A stretch of DNA of 64,000 nt from Ornithodoros turicata (GCF_037126465.1 NC_088201.1:141052376-141116375); one strand, 5' to 3'; counted from the stretch's first letter, positions 22,513-34,148 are shown. Numbers and translations are program-made. Notes: generated by a model from the sequence alone, not told the origin.

Positions 22513-24395
22513 TTAAAGGGTCTCTGACCAGAACCTGGTCAATGTCTTTGTTTGTATGGAAAGCGAACCTACATGGTGCCTCCAAGTTACAACTGAAACG
22601 TTTCGTCTCTGCGGAGCCGCCAACTATTCCAAACAAGGAGCCGAAAAGCGGTTTCGATTTCTGCCCTCAACTCGTGCGATCAGCGCAAAACTCTAGCTAT
22701 TATGCAGTGGTTTTCCCATGTGTATGACGTCAAACGCCCGCGACGTTTATTGGTGGAAAGTCCACACCGGAAGTTCGGGTGGTTTCCGCAACTTCCGTAT
22801 TGCTGGGTGCTTTTTCAATATGGACGCGGAAGCACAGCGGAGTCGATAACTCAGCTTTTCAGCTACCTTTCAGCAGCTGAGAGGCACCTGCTACGTGCAG
22901 CAGAGTTTTGAGGCCTTTGCTTTTGAAATGTTCCAACGACAGATTGTTAGATGAGCTTTCAGCATCCATCACGATGAAGCACATGAACAGTTTGTGTAAA
23001 TTTCATGTTTGACGGCGCCGTGTAAAGGGGCCGGAGTGGTTCATTGCATAATAATGCCGAAAGAAGTCGAGTGCTTATGTTGCAAGGAGCTGCTTTTAAA
23101 GTAACATATTTCGAACTTCGACGGCAGCACGAACCTAGCGCTCATATTCACAAGTAAGAAGCGTACGTGTCTCATGCACAATCATGCTGATTGGTTTCAA
23201 TACAAAATAGTTTTTCTGAACTTTTCGTTATTGTGCGTCACTTATTCAGAAAGAGTGCAGCTGAATTAATACTCGGCGTCCTACTAGCTTTAGCTTTGTT
23301 CAAAGCTTGCGTGTCTCATACAGGAAATAGATACGTACACTACATACCAACAGTTCGTGAGATGGATGTTGCACAGACTTGAAAAAAAAAACAAACAAGA
23401 GAATCGTTATACCAGTCTGCGCGTTGAACAGGATACGCAAAGCCTTTCCCATAGTAACTACTACATGCTTTAAATACCCAAGATACTAGGTGGAAGTACC
23501 CGCTGCAGGGGGTGCCCTTGCAATTTCAGCTGTAGACTAATGATGCAACTATAATAATGATCCCCCTCCCCCCGAACTTTTTTCAACACTCCTCCATGCT
23601 TGGGATTCTGGATAAACCACTGTGCTGACCCCTGACACAAAGCACCATCTCATCAGCCTGCTCTGCCTGGTAAGAATTACATTGGGCTCTCAATTCCACG
23701 ACAGACACAAATCCAAACCTGTTCTGACTCATCCTTTTGTCCACCCATTCAGTCAATGTCGTAAGTGTCGTTCGAACTCTTACTGTCTGATAGCACCCAA
23801 ATAGTATTGTTTAGGCACCTCAAGTATTTTAATGATCGTTATGTGGAAGTAAATCAGACTGTTATGCAGGTTACCCTGTGTGTGACCTCGGTTCCTGCTC
23901 TCAGTCCTCCAGAAGTGCTCACTACACAAGTTGACTATCGAAAACCTCAATCTTCCATGCATGATGTAAAACCCCAGTTCGCTTGCTTCCTAGCCATTTT
24001 TTTCATTCTCAATCTTCCTTTTGTGTGCAAAGTGCACACCCAGTTCGAGTAGGATGTAGACCTTGAGGAACCAAGCTTTGTATCTTGGGCTGCTCGAATA
24101 CTCAAATAGGCATGTTTTAGTCAAAGATGATGTAACATGAAATGTGGTTCATATAGTTTATTGTGGCACTCAGATAATATCTTCATAATATGTCTGCAGA
24201 GATTGCTCCAAAATAGCATATGTGATGCAGCATTCTACATTATTGGGCTTCTGGGAAAAATCATAATTCACCTGATACAGACGGCAGCCTTTGTAACGGT
24301 GTCTGACACATTTTTAGCAGCCACTGTTTTAAAATATGCATTAAAAATGCTCCAATTATGAAAGTATCACAAAGTTCTTCATTTCATTTGTTTAC
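22513..24395 (+). repeat. TTAA-bounded ~1.88-kb unit, tandem copy 2
   Basis: Starts TTAAAGGGTCTCTGACCAG and ends at TTAA 24396. Colinear with 20544-22512 with small indels (about 86 bp shorter in total, including a deletion near 22925 of a segment present at about 20975-21045). An opposite-facing end of the same type (TTCTGGTCAGAGACCCTTTAA) occurs at 27661-27684. Confidence 0.85.
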
Positions 24396-24479
24396 TTAAA
24401 GACCCTTGTGAAGGGATTTACATAAATGCGGGAGGTTTTTAATCGAAAAAAGACAAACACCAAACTGATGTACACAAAA

Positions 24480-24965
24480 TTCGTTCACTCACCACTAAGA
24501 AATTCATTCGATCTGAAAATGATCATAGAACTTGGAAATAAATGACGATACATTTTGTTCTGATGCTATGTGGACAGGAAGGTCATTCCAGTTTGACACC
24601 ATCAGCTGGTGCGGAGGGTAGAGGAATTTTTTTGTTTGTGTAGGTGGAGCAAGTACTTTGTGCGAGTCCTCAAGTATTGGAAGTAACTTGTGAGGGGATT
24701 GACAGTAAGTGGGGTGGGGAGGAGTGTGACTGTAATATAACCTTCGAAAGAATGCCAGGCCTGGTACCTTTCATCTGGTAATCAAAGGAGTAAGAAAGAG
24801 TTTGGCTTTAATGGCTGAGACGCTGGAAAAAGGATGATAATCACGAGCAACAAACCGTGCAGCTTGTACAAATTCTACTTTGTCGATTAAGAGATGTTGG
24901 GATGGGTTCCAGATTGCAGAGGCATATTCCAGTTCCTTTGAACATGGCAGTTGATGTTCTGAGAC
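24480..24965 (-). pseudogene. LINE C-terminal fragment (CR1/L2-like)
   Basis: The minus-strand translation from about 24965 has LEYASAIWNPSQHLLIDKVE followed by FVQAARFVARDY, the region just after the RT palm in CR1/L2/Jockey LINEs (usually ...LEYASPVWNP...NRAARF). Further on, in another frame, it has NWNDLPVHIASEQN, matching the usual end of those polyproteins. No RT core or endonuclease is present, so this is a 5'-truncated, frameshifted copy. Confidence 0.7.
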
Positions 24966-25050
24966 TGGAACACATAGAAAAGGCAAATACATACACAGCA
25001 TCAAGTGCCTAAAAAATGAATGATGAAAGAAGGCAATCACTGGAAAGGAT

Positions 25051-25129
25051 GGCCAGTAGTAGGACTTGAACCCGCATCTTCTGTATTACCGATCCAAGGC
25101 CCTTACCAACTGAGCTAAGCTAACACGCC
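25051..25129 (-). mobile_element. tRNA-derived SINE head
   Basis: On the minus strand there is a canonical A box (TTAGCTCAGTTGGTAAGG) and B box (GGGTTCAAGTCC) at tRNA-like spacing. The acceptor ends (GGCGTGT and ACTGGCC) pair poorly and no CCA-proximal 7-bp stem forms, so this is not a functional tRNA. The flanks TCACTGGA occur in inverted orientation on both sides, as part of the surrounding repeat. Confidence 0.65.
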
Positions 25130-25139
25130 TCTCCAGTGA

Positions 25140-26300
25140 CTTCCAAGGGCGCGGATGTACCCTAGGAATAGGTTTATGGGCAGGAGAACATTAGTCACTG
25201 TTATTATACAGGCATAGCTCTCTGTCCAGTATGATCACCGCAGAGCACATTTACAGGAACTCACAGGCACAGAACTTGCATAATAAATATGTAATAACCT
25301 CAAACAGCTATTATATATAATAACTGGGACATGGAACTGCAATAGCAGATGGTCTGGCAGTACAACACAGGTAATCTTGCCATCACTATATTTTTCCCAA
25401 AATGCTGAAAATAAATCGATAGAATTACTGCAGTGAACTGCTCAATTTTTCACCTCAGATATATTTTTAGCATTCTGTCTTTCAGGTTTCAAAATATACA
25501 TGCATCTAACCTGCAGAAGCTTGTGTGTGTAAGTAGAGTCACACATCTCATGTGCAACAGGCAGGTCTAAGTTGTATTGAGATATGTCAATTCCTTACGC
25601 GTGCTCACCACCTGTAGATTCCTTTAAAGGGAACCAAAAAACTTTTTGTTAGTCACAACTTAACGCTATATACCACATTTATAAAGGAAATTGGTTCCGT
25701 ACCTGACGGACAACTGTCATGACCATTGCCAGATGTCTTCCTCTCCTGTTCCTTCCACTTCCATGAAGTAATCACCCTAACATTGTTAAAAAAAGCCATA
25801 TAAATGCGATAACTGAGATATTACCACTACGAGCATACAGCAAACCACAACCACATAAATAAAATACACAATTGCACCAAGCTGTCTACATTTTCACACA
25901 CACGCACACACACACACACATACATAACAGAGTGGACTGTCTCTAATAACACTTCAACAAGTTTGTGTAACTCTGTTTTGGAACTGGACACAGGAAGGCC
26001 ATTTCCAGTCAGCTGAAGAAATGTGTTCGGAAGAGGAACGGTTTCTGCTGATTTCTGAAGTTGGTCCGTAGCAGTGGAACCTTGTAAGGTGGTACTGTGA
26101 TAGATTTCATACCGTAATGGCAAGTGTTTGGGATGGCGCTAAAAGATCCTGAATTTGCAAGGCAATTTTGTGTAAATGTCTGATTTCCAAGTGAACGCTT
26201 TGTCTACTGTATTTTGCATGTCTTGAAGGAGCTGAGGGGCTGGATGGATGGATTGTAGTGGCACCCTTGGTGGGCCTCTTTGCAACGAGGGTCCAGCACA
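25140..26300. other. Stretch with no recognisable gene
   Basis: AT-rich, with a CA/CACG microsatellite at about 25895-25921. The 98-codon frame over 25827-26123 reads through the microsatellite and is not supported. Confidence 0.5.
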
Positions 26301-26339
26301 TTGCACCTGTAGACAATCTGTAGACACGGTTGTCGTATA

Positions 26340-26454
26340 CCAGGCTTTCTTTCTTTCTTTTTTTGTGCACTACAATTTTATCGTAGTTGCCCTTTGTGGT
26401 GTTTCCCCAGATTAGACAACAATAGTACAGCTTGGGATAAACTAAGGATTTCAA
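26340..26454 (-). pseudogene. LINE RT-tail fragment
   Basis: The minus-strand translation begins SLVYPKLYYCCLIWGNTTKG, which matches the conserved LVYP.L.YC..IWG motif following the palm of CR1/L2-type reverse transcriptases. Similarity is lost after about 35 residues. Very short remnant. Confidence 0.6.
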
Positions 26455-26459
26455 CTGCG

Positions 26460-27660
26460 TTGGTTTAGAATCCAGAACCCTTCTTTACTATGTGCAGTAT
26501 GCTGCATATTATAAGGAAAACAAATAGAAGAAAACTTGTACCTGATCCCTGCCTTGTATTTCCAACATTTGGCTCCACATCTTGTCCGAGGAAGTCATGA
26601 ACTACATTGGTGCTCACTGCTGTGACAATTATAGTGTTACAACTAGATGCGGAATACACAGCTTCATTTTACGTACTGTGAATGTTGCTTACTGCATTGG
26701 CATGGCTGCATTCAACAACACTCGGAATTGTACAGTAATCTTTTGATTTAGTGCGTAAACTTCAATTTTCTTTAATCCCTATTTTTCTTTGTTGCGTAAA
26801 TGGTCCCCTAACATCTGCATGCCACAACGTAATTCTCACAAGGAGAGTAATCACTGTATAAATTGTACACAAGACACTAACCTCGTCACGTCCAGATGCA
26901 ACAGCCTTGGAAGATAGATTCAAGGAAAGCACTGCGGACTGCTGTAGGCGGAGGTTCTTTGTACTCAAACTGAGGGGTCGGTCTCATAGTCTGCATTTTT
27001 CAAATACGATTGGCAAAAGCCGCTGCCAACCATACCTGCCGCTGCGGTTGAACGCGCAGTATCGTACGGAACTGAATGCCCGCCGAGAAATCTCGCTTTG
27101 ACGACACAACCGAGGCACGTCAAATGAAGTAAGGGCTGTACCCCGATAAATTGGTCGTTGTTCCAAAAGATATAAATAAAGAAAACTTGGAAATACACAC
27201 ACTATGCTAACACAGTGAAATAGCGCGCTGGATACCGAAAGTCGTCGTAGCTCGTAGCTCCTCTTTCCACGGAAGTCGCTAATTGGATTATCGCAGTTAT
27301 AAAACAGGTCCTAGATTTCGAAGTATATACGTACTTTTTATTTCCAGACATTGTGACAACAGTATATCGGCGTAAAAATGTTGGTTCTTGCTGAAAGTTG
27401 TTGTTGTAGTGCTCGTTCACGTGACGGCATTCTGCGCGCTGATTGCATGGGCGATTGACGTCATCCCAGTGGGATGACCAGATGAGTTTTCTATATATGC
27501 GTACGTTTTCTTGGTTTGACGCTAGGCGTGCCAGCGTCGGCGTGAAGCGCGATGTTCAAAATTCGAGTTTACGAAAACTACGGGGTGTTGAGGCATGCAT
27601 TTTCGTATGTGAAGTTGCTTTTGTGTATTCTATCGGTAGCCACTGCGGAAAAGGCTCTCC
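26460..27660. other. Stretch with no recognisable gene
   Basis: Short open frames only, no motifs recognised. The right-hand ~200 bp may belong to the TTAA element that ends at 27684. Confidence 0.4.
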
Positions 27661-27684
27661 AGCTTCTGGTCAGAGACCCTTTAA
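27661..27684 (-). mobile_element. Right-hand end of a TTAA element
   Basis: The sequence ends TTCTGGTCAGAGACCCTTTAA; its reverse complement begins TTAAAGGGTCTCTGACCAGA, the same as the starts at 20544 and 22513. It could be the right end of an element beginning at either site, or an independent copy. Similarity beyond about 25 bp is not evident. Confidence 0.65.
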
Positions 27685-28771
27685 AATTTATTTGGCCAGG
27701 CTGCACTAGTTTTATATCCTGTTAGCTCCTTTTATGTTCCTGGGGTTCTTTACATCGTGTTCTTCCGTGTCAGACGATGACACCTTACAGTTTTTATTGT
27801 TTCTCTGTTAAGTGGCATCAACGCAATTTTTCACTAAAAGGCAGCCTTCCCGAATAGCAGCTGAGCATAGCAGAGGAGCGTACCGACGAGACGAATAGCC
27901 GAGAATACTGCGAACGCTTCCGTGAAGGAGTGATCGGACGTGTTACCCCTCAGCCGTCAAGCTTCGACTTTCGCTCGCACATTGTTTGCATGTCACTTGA
28001 AAAGTACCATACCATGGGTGTGCTACCAAAATGTGGGGATTTTTGTAGCGCTTATTTCATGCGCCTCGGTATTTAATGAAACGTGTTTGTAACAAAGACT
28101 CGTACAGAACAAGGTGAGCAAACGTTTCTGTTGTGTTCTTTCAACAGCTATGGAACTCGATTGATTAGAGGTAACAGACCAGCTATTTTTCAGACGCACA
28201 ATTTAGAAATTACGTTGCGATTTATATTCTCCGATATCTGCAGGTTATACCATGCACAAGCCAGAAACATCACCGAAAAACGCCGATTTCATTCAAATAA
28301 ATAAACCCCTAAAATATATGCCGAAAATAAAAATGAGTGTACGGGTGACATTACAGTCACATAGGCAAGTTTGGTGTATATTGCTCAAAGAATGTTCCCC
28401 GAAAATCCTGCTTGGAAGATTCATTCTAAAGGGAAAGCGTTCCATATATTGCCATTTCATGAAAGGTTAGTCCGTAACCCACGTACTTTCTCAACACAAT
28501 TCGTCATCAGTAATTAAATCATAAGCTGACAGCAGCTATCCTCGTCATCTGCAAACGGTGGCGTGGTACTCTACATAGACGTTCTTAATGTCAGATAGGA
28601 GTACTCATGAGTCGCCTCACTAATACAGCTGTTGGGAAGAAGATATCCTGTTTCTGAACAATCGCTCGTTATTTTGCGTGAACACTTGTCTTGGAACTAT
28701 TCTTGCGCAGAAACCCTGCTTGGTTCACACACACACACCGTACATTCATTTGGAACTCCGGGTCCAAGAAG

Positions 28772-28820
28772 ATGATTGCTCTCGCGATCATCGTCGTCGT
28801 TCTCACGTATTCGCAGCTAT
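28772..28820 (+). CDS. Possible first coding exon encoding a signal peptide
   Basis: ATG at 28772 is followed by 16 codons giving MIALAIIVVVLTYSQL, a compact hydrophobic stretch with the shape of a secretory signal peptide. The reading then reaches a near-perfect splice donor (T followed by GTAAGTA at 28821). The intron would be in phase 1, the usual phase after a signal-peptide exon in arthropod secreted-protein genes. The start context is AAGATGA. No downstream exon could be identified, so this is a single-exon guess; chance occurrence cannot be excluded. Confidence 0.4.
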
Positions 28821-29845
28821 GTAAGTAAAGGCTTCCATTACTGTATATTGCTCCCGCTTAACCTCGCGCCTCCATCTCTACAATATAGTGTGCGACGTCT
28901 CGGATCCTTTGAAAGGACGATCGCGTCCGCTCCGATCGATTTCGAAAAGTGTAGTGTAATTTTACTCCTCGTGGGCGATTGGCTACGTTATCGGAAATCC
29001 CGCTCGAAATGGTGGCTTAGTTTGGCCGTTCTTCGATGGAACACGTGGCAAGAGCACACGCTGGACGGGGAGTGTATGCCTCTATCTGAAAAAAAAAAAA
29101 AGAAAGAACACGAGAAAATGTTAGCCACTAGGAACCTAGGAGGGCGCAACATCCAGAATGGAATGCTGCGATGGTATGAGCGTCTCATGTGCTAGTTACG
29201 TGGCGTGTGAACGGCGCCTTCCCTCCTCTGATCGCCGCGGTCTTACTCCTCCGCGTAGAAAGTGATGTCACGCCTCCGGATCTCATGCACCCGCAGAAGC
29301 AGCGCTGATGTTTGGAATTAGTTTAGTATAGTGTTTTCCTAGTGTAGTAGCAAATATTTGTGTATTTGTGTATATCCGCACCTTTCTGACGAAAAACTTA
29401 GCCAGTTAGAGCGTTGGCCGACACCGAGCACAGTGGTGTGAAAGATGTGCTTTCGGATGTCCCTTTAAAGGTTTCTTACTCAATAAGGGTTACCTGGGTT
29501 AGAGAGTAGAACTGTCCTTATCAAGGCTAAAGCCGAATTGACCAGCGACCGAATTGAAAGCGAGAATTGACCAATGAAGAAACGCACAGCCATCTTGAGA
29601 TATCTGAAATAAAGGCAAGCAACGCTGGCACGGACGAGTGGGAGTTATCACTAGCGAGTCTTAGTACCTCAAGAGTTACCGTGAGTCTTGTTACCTCTCT
29701 CCAGATTACCTAAAGGGCTGACGTAACGATCTATTTTTGCGTGCGAGCTCAATTTCCTACATTTCGACTTCTATGCGAAATTCGGTGTGCCACACTGATT
29801 TCGAGTTTTGCAGGAAACTATGGATAGGGAATAGCTCGCACGCAG
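28821..29845. other. Stretch with no recognisable gene
   Basis: No clear acceptor-linked second exon for the upstream signal-peptide candidate. An A run at about 29090-29102 and a TTAAAGGGACA-type end (reverse orientation, 29455-29467) are present; the partner end was not found. Confidence 0.4.
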
Positions 29846-29848
29846 CCT

Positions 29849-30655
29849 ATATACAGGGTGTTTATTTTATTTGTTATGAAATTTGATGAAAAATCTAGCA
29901 GAGAAAAATAGATGCCGTTATACCAGGTGGTTATGCGGTCACCCGAACATCCTCTAGAACAGCATGTGCAACTTCTGGACAACTAATTTGCCAAAATCCA
30001 TTGATTAACTTGTTCACTTGTTTTCTGGGAAATGTTCGGTGACATTCTGTGACATTCATTTGGTGACATGGAAGTATTGGTGCCAGTCATTATTTAATTC
30101 CACCTTCCTTATTTAACACCCCGTGAAGCGAACGTACGTTTCGCTGAACTTATTTCGCTGTTCAAATGGGTCGAAAGTTTTTCGACCGCAGGAACGACGC
30201 GATCTTCACCTTACCTGGGTCGGAGACCGGTCTCAGTTTTGCGCCTACTCCAATCAGTCCCGTCGCTACAAAGGACGTGCCCTGTCTCCTGGTTTGTCTG
30301 TCGCTCTTTCTGCGCTCGAGTAGTGCGTAGTTGTGGTTTCGGCTCATTTGCATAGCGACATCTGGCAATTTTTATCTCGAAGTACGTTCTGTTCTCAGGC
30401 TGTTTAATGCGGACGATGGTTTGAAGATTCACTGGCTTGAATTCTGCTAGCCCGCATTTCCCGGGAAACGCCTAATTTATAAGTTAATTAATGAATTTTA
30501 GCTAATTAGTCGTCCAGCAGTTGCATACGTTGTCCTACAGGATGTCTGCCTTGCCGTATAACCCACCTGGTGAAACGGCATCTATATCGCCCTGCCAGTT
30601 TTTTTTTTCTTAAATTAAAATTCTGTAACGAATAAAGAAAAAAACACCCTGTATA
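29849..30655. mobile_element. ACAGGGTGTTT-type MITE with ~200-bp TIRs
   Basis: The left end is TATACAGGGTGTTTATTTTA and the right end, reverse-complemented, starts TATACAGGGTGTTTTTTTCT. The arms stay alignable for about 200 bp: ATAGATGCCGTT, CCAGGTGG, GCAACTKCTGGAC and TTTYCYGGGAAATG blocks are in the same order on both. The middle (about 30060-30420) is unrelated. No transposase. Ends are compatible with a TA target. Confidence 0.85.
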
Positions 30656-31093
30656 TCGAAATGTACCACAAATGTGAAAGAGGTTTCAGCATACAAATAT
30701 GTTTGACATTTATACTATAATATGTAAAGTGAGTTATTTACCTCATCGAGGTTCCGGTAGTTCGATAGGTCAGGCCTTGCTGCTGCACTGGCGGTGGCCT
30801 TGAGACAAAATTACGTTGCGAAGCCTACTGAAGCGGATTATTATCGCAGTCAAGTAGCCTTTCTAGCAGCAACACTAAGATTCCACCGATCATGTATTAT
30901 ATACTGATGCACCATATAAGATTACGCGGTGCTCTACTTCATGAAAATTATGTGGCAGCAAGCTGCTACCCTGTGTTACAGCGGAAGCGCATCACCATTT
31001 GAAGGGAATGATGCGTAGGCCATTTTTCTGTCGTTGATCTGTTGATAGCACAAAGGAAACAGAGGGCGCTTCCGTTGTTTCGACAGTATCAAC

Positions 31094-31627
31094 GTGTATC
31101 AGGTTCCACTGGCTCCACAAGACGTCTTTAAGAAGACAACATCTTCCGACAAATTAGTTGTCATACCGTATTATGATTCTGTCTCCCATAACATTTTATC
31201 TGTTGCGGGGGATTTTGGGTTGAAAGTGTTTTTTTCTAATGCTTTCAGGTTGAGTAGATTGACTCCATTCTATGTCGTGCCAAAAGGTTGCACTGTAAAT
31301 CATAAGTCTGCGATTGTACCATGCACATGTGCTGTTGTTTATTCTATTCCTTTAAGTTGTGGTTTTTGTTATGTGGGGCAGACTGGACGTTGTTTAAATG
31401 ACCGCCTTCGAGAACACCAATTGAACTTAAAAAGGAGCCATATCTCTAGCGAGCTAGTTGAACATCTTCGGCAAAGCAGCAACTGTGAGCCCATTTTCAA
31501 CGAAACCGTGGTTGTGTCTAGGGAAAAAGATAAGTGGAAAATACTTTTGAAAGAGACGGTGGCGATAACGCAGCGCGGGAACTGTGTAAATAGGCCATCC
31601 TCTATCCCTCTCCCTCCCCTCCGGTAG
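31094..31627 (+). pseudogene. Penelope-like element, GIY-YIG endonuclease fragment
   Basis: A 177-codon frame whose second half is a GIY-YIG nuclease domain as found at the C terminus of Penelope-like elements. It has VVYSIPLSCG (residues ~81-90) and CYVGQTGRCLNDRLREH (~92-108), with the catalytic Tyr/Arg positions of the family, then a His/Cys-containing ELVEHLRQSSNCEPIF stretch. The reverse transcriptase expected upstream is missing, so the copy is 5'-truncated. The start Met is arbitrary. The frame ends naturally at TAG 31625, close to where family proteins end. Followed within 200 bp by a Ty3 RT remnant. Confidence 0.85.
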
Positions 31628-31804
31628 TTGTTAGGTATTTAGGAGGCTCGGTGTTACTAAATAATTACTGTGTCTGAGAACTCTGTGCTTGTCTTCGTGT
31701 CCCGTGTCTCTCGGTTATTCGTTCCTTCATCATCATGCACCAGTTAGTCTGCGCCCCATCTCTTTTATCGAACAGTTACGCCATTTGGACTTAATTTCAC
31801 ACAT

Positions 31805-32140
31805 ATGCCTTCCGGTTTTTACAGCGCTGCGCACGCCCTACAACATTCTATTGACTTTATTCTCCGAGGGTTGCATTTCGCGTACTTTGACAACCTCCTC
31901 ATTGCAAGCCAGACCGAAGTGCTGCATTTCGAGCACCCGTGTCTGGCATTTCGACGACTTGAGAGCCACGATACTACAAACAGTGCGCAAAAATGCGAAT
32001 TCAGCAAACCGCCTCTGGACTCTTTGGGTCGTCGCTTCTCTGCCGATTGTATCCCCCCACTGCTTGATAAAGTGCCATCACAGACTTCCGCCGTTCATCC
32101 TCATTACGTCAACTTTGAATACACAACGTCAACGTCAACA
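31805..32140 (+). pseudogene. Ty3/gypsy reverse transcriptase remnant
   Basis: The translation starting MPSGFYSAAHALQHSIDFIL and continuing FAYFDNLLIAS, FRRLESH, KCEFSKPPLDSLGRRFSAD follows the Ty3/gypsy RT palm-to-connection order (MPFGL...F...YIDDLL.AS...NP.KC.FG...FLGH). The catalytic YIDD/YVDD box is reduced to YFDN, so the enzyme would be dead. Beyond about residue 95 similarity fades. The frame stays open to 32314 but I assign no function to that end. Confidence 0.7.
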
Positions 32141-32620
32141 CAACGTGAACTTTTGCCGGGCTTTCATACGAGCCTGCGCCGTTTTGGACCCCGTCGCCGC
32201 TTGGAAGAAGCGAAGGAGACGACGCATGGAGAGCGCGACGCGGTACCAGCCGGCGGCGCTAAAGCGAAACGCACCGCTTCGAAAACATTGTCGCCACTGG
32301 CGCAGCTGCTATAAATAACCCGAAATGGCTCCGTGATATATGAATATTTGGATGCTCATTGGACTCCGAGAACTGACATCAGTCTTTTTTCGTGCTCATT
32401 GGGTGGGGGTCATTTGTTTGGCGAGCTAGGATCGGAACTGCCGGTCGAACAGAGGAGAAAGAGAAACAATGGACTAGACGTGTCCAGCCACGCGTGTTCT
32501 CTCACACTACGACCGTTGTGCTCGCAGACGCTAGCGGATAGTTTTCATGAATTTGAATGCTTCAGATTTAGATTGTGGAGAACAGCTGATGTGAAAACGG
32601 AATGACACATCCAGCTGATC

Positions 32621-32720
32621 ATGACAACACCAGAAAGACAGGGAATTCTTGCACCTCCAAAGGATGTAGAAATCGTTCGTGAGGAAGTCGGGACTCCTTT
32701 CGATGCCCTGCAGGTGAACG
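32621..32720 (+). CDS. Possible first coding exon of an unrecognised gene
   Basis: ATG at 32621 opens 33 codons (MTTPERQGILAPPKDVEIVR then EEVGTPFDALQVN). It ends one base before a strong splice donor (G|GTAAGA at 32721), again a phase-1 junction. The composition (acidic, proline-containing, no stops) looks more like ordinary soluble protein coding than the flanking DNA. No family recognised and no second exon found. It may be a host gene start or a chance open stretch. Confidence 0.3.
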
Positions 32721-32724
32721 GTAA

Positions 32725-33230
32725 GACAAGTTTTGTTACTTTTTGTTACCGAAGGAAGTAATGCGGGTTTATCGTGTGACGTGTATTACGTACACATTTA
32801 CATGTCACTCTACGTTACAGGCGTTTCAGTGTGTTTCGTAACTTGTGCGTCTCGAATATGCCGCTAATCAAATTATATGTGTGGTTCAGCTAATCGCCCC
32901 TCCCGTCACAGCTGTTCATTCACTGTGATATACAAACATTTGCTACACGTGTGCTTTGGTGTCCAAATACGAAATCAACATCGATTGCTTAATTATAACA
33001 CGGTGATTCCACGTGAGATCAGGCAGGTTGGTCCCGACGACCTCCCGGACTTTTTATACGCCATATATGTTGAAGCATAGCTTATGAAAAGAATTGCAGG
33101 ACAAAAATAAATTGAAAATTATTTGGGGAGTTTGCGTAAAAAACAATTACGTGAAACGGCAATTTTGCGCAGTGGTATTTTCATCAACTTTTGGACGTTG
33201 TATCTCTGGGGCCATTTGGCGCAGGGGGAA
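32725..33230. other. Stretch with no recognisable gene
   Basis: No motif found. An open stretch on the plus strand from about 33155 runs into the inverted-repeat segment at 33239. Confidence 0.4.
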
Positions 33231-33238
33231 GATATTTT

Positions 33239-33333
33239 TGTCACAGAACATATAGGTTGTCATTAGTTGACCGCATCCTTTCTACGGTCGCAGCTGTGAC
33301 AGATGATTTCGTAAAAATTCTCAAAATCACTCC
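33239..33333 (+). repeat. Inverted-repeat partner of 38966-39060
   Basis: The 95 bp starting TGTCACAGAACATATAGG match the reverse complement of 38966-39060 with no gaps and about 80 of 95 bases identical by my count. The two lie outside the split transposase-like gene, reading inward, so they could be its terminal inverted repeats. Both copies also translate to a similar peptide (LSTVAAVTDDFVKILKITP here), so a duplicated coding fragment is an alternative. Confidence 0.6.
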
Positions 33334-33789
33334 TTCTGCAGATTTTCTTGCTTTTTAGACGCCTCAGTGTTCGGCTCTATGTTACCGATACATAGTGAAT
33401 GTGGTATCATAATGTACGTCATTTTACAACCTCTTTTTACTGGTATCAAGAATCTAACAGGTTGTTCGATGACAAAGCTCTCAGGGGCGAATTGCTTAAC
33501 CATGTTTCAGCGAAACTGTCAACTTCGGACGTCCATTTCAGGTATCCGCCCACTCAGTACGTTGTTCATACTGCGTACAGACATTGTTCCACGTGTCCCG
33601 AAAAAACCAAACAGCAAATTTTTTTGTGGATCAGTGAAGGGCAAAGCACAGCCAGCAACCTTAAAATCACCCCTGCCTCACCAGTCGTGTGCCCATAGGG
33701 ACAGCGCATGCAGATGCGGCTTATCACTTCGTAGCATGGGGCAATCTTGCGAATTCACTGCAGGGTCTCTTTATGTCGCCGAATATAAC

Positions 33790-34140
33790 TAGAGCCTGAA
33801 GTTTTCGTTTTTTTTTCTAAATTCGGGGGGTAAAAATCGGGTAAATAAACATGTGCACTAAATTTATGCGAATTTGGGTGAAAAAACCATTATGCTATTC
33901 CATTACGCTAAAATCGGGGAGAAATCGGGCTCAGTTATTCAAACTAACTGTAGCGGTTTGGTACAAACGGTGATGTAACTGCATTTTTCTGCCAAACAAG
34001 TTAGTTGGTGCATTCCTACAGACATCCCAGTGAGGGCAATTAGCATGGTAAAAATCGGGTTTCACCCTAAAGGGGCAACCTTCAATTCGGGGTGCAAATT
34101 CGGGGAAGAATTGGGTAAAACCCTAAAACTTCAGGCTCTA
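33790..34140. mobile_element. MITE with perfect 8-bp target duplication
   Basis: Ends TAGAGCCTGAAGTTTT and AAAACTTCAGGCTCTA are perfect 16-bp inverted repeats. The element is flanked on each side by AATATAAC (33782-33789 and 34141-34148), an exact 8-bp duplication. The interior repeats AAATCGGG/AATTCGGGG motifs. An 8-bp duplication fits hAT or P-type insertion. The perfect duplication suggests it is one of the younger insertions here. It lies just past the 3' part of the transposase-like gene. Confidence 0.9.
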
Positions 34141-34148
34141 AATATAAC

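Noticed and set aside
25051..25129. Functional tRNA gene
   Set aside because: Good internal promoter boxes but acceptor stem pairs poorly; fits a SINE head better.
25827..26123. 98-codon open frame with repeated Val/Cys
   Set aside because: Its centre is the translated CA microsatellite.
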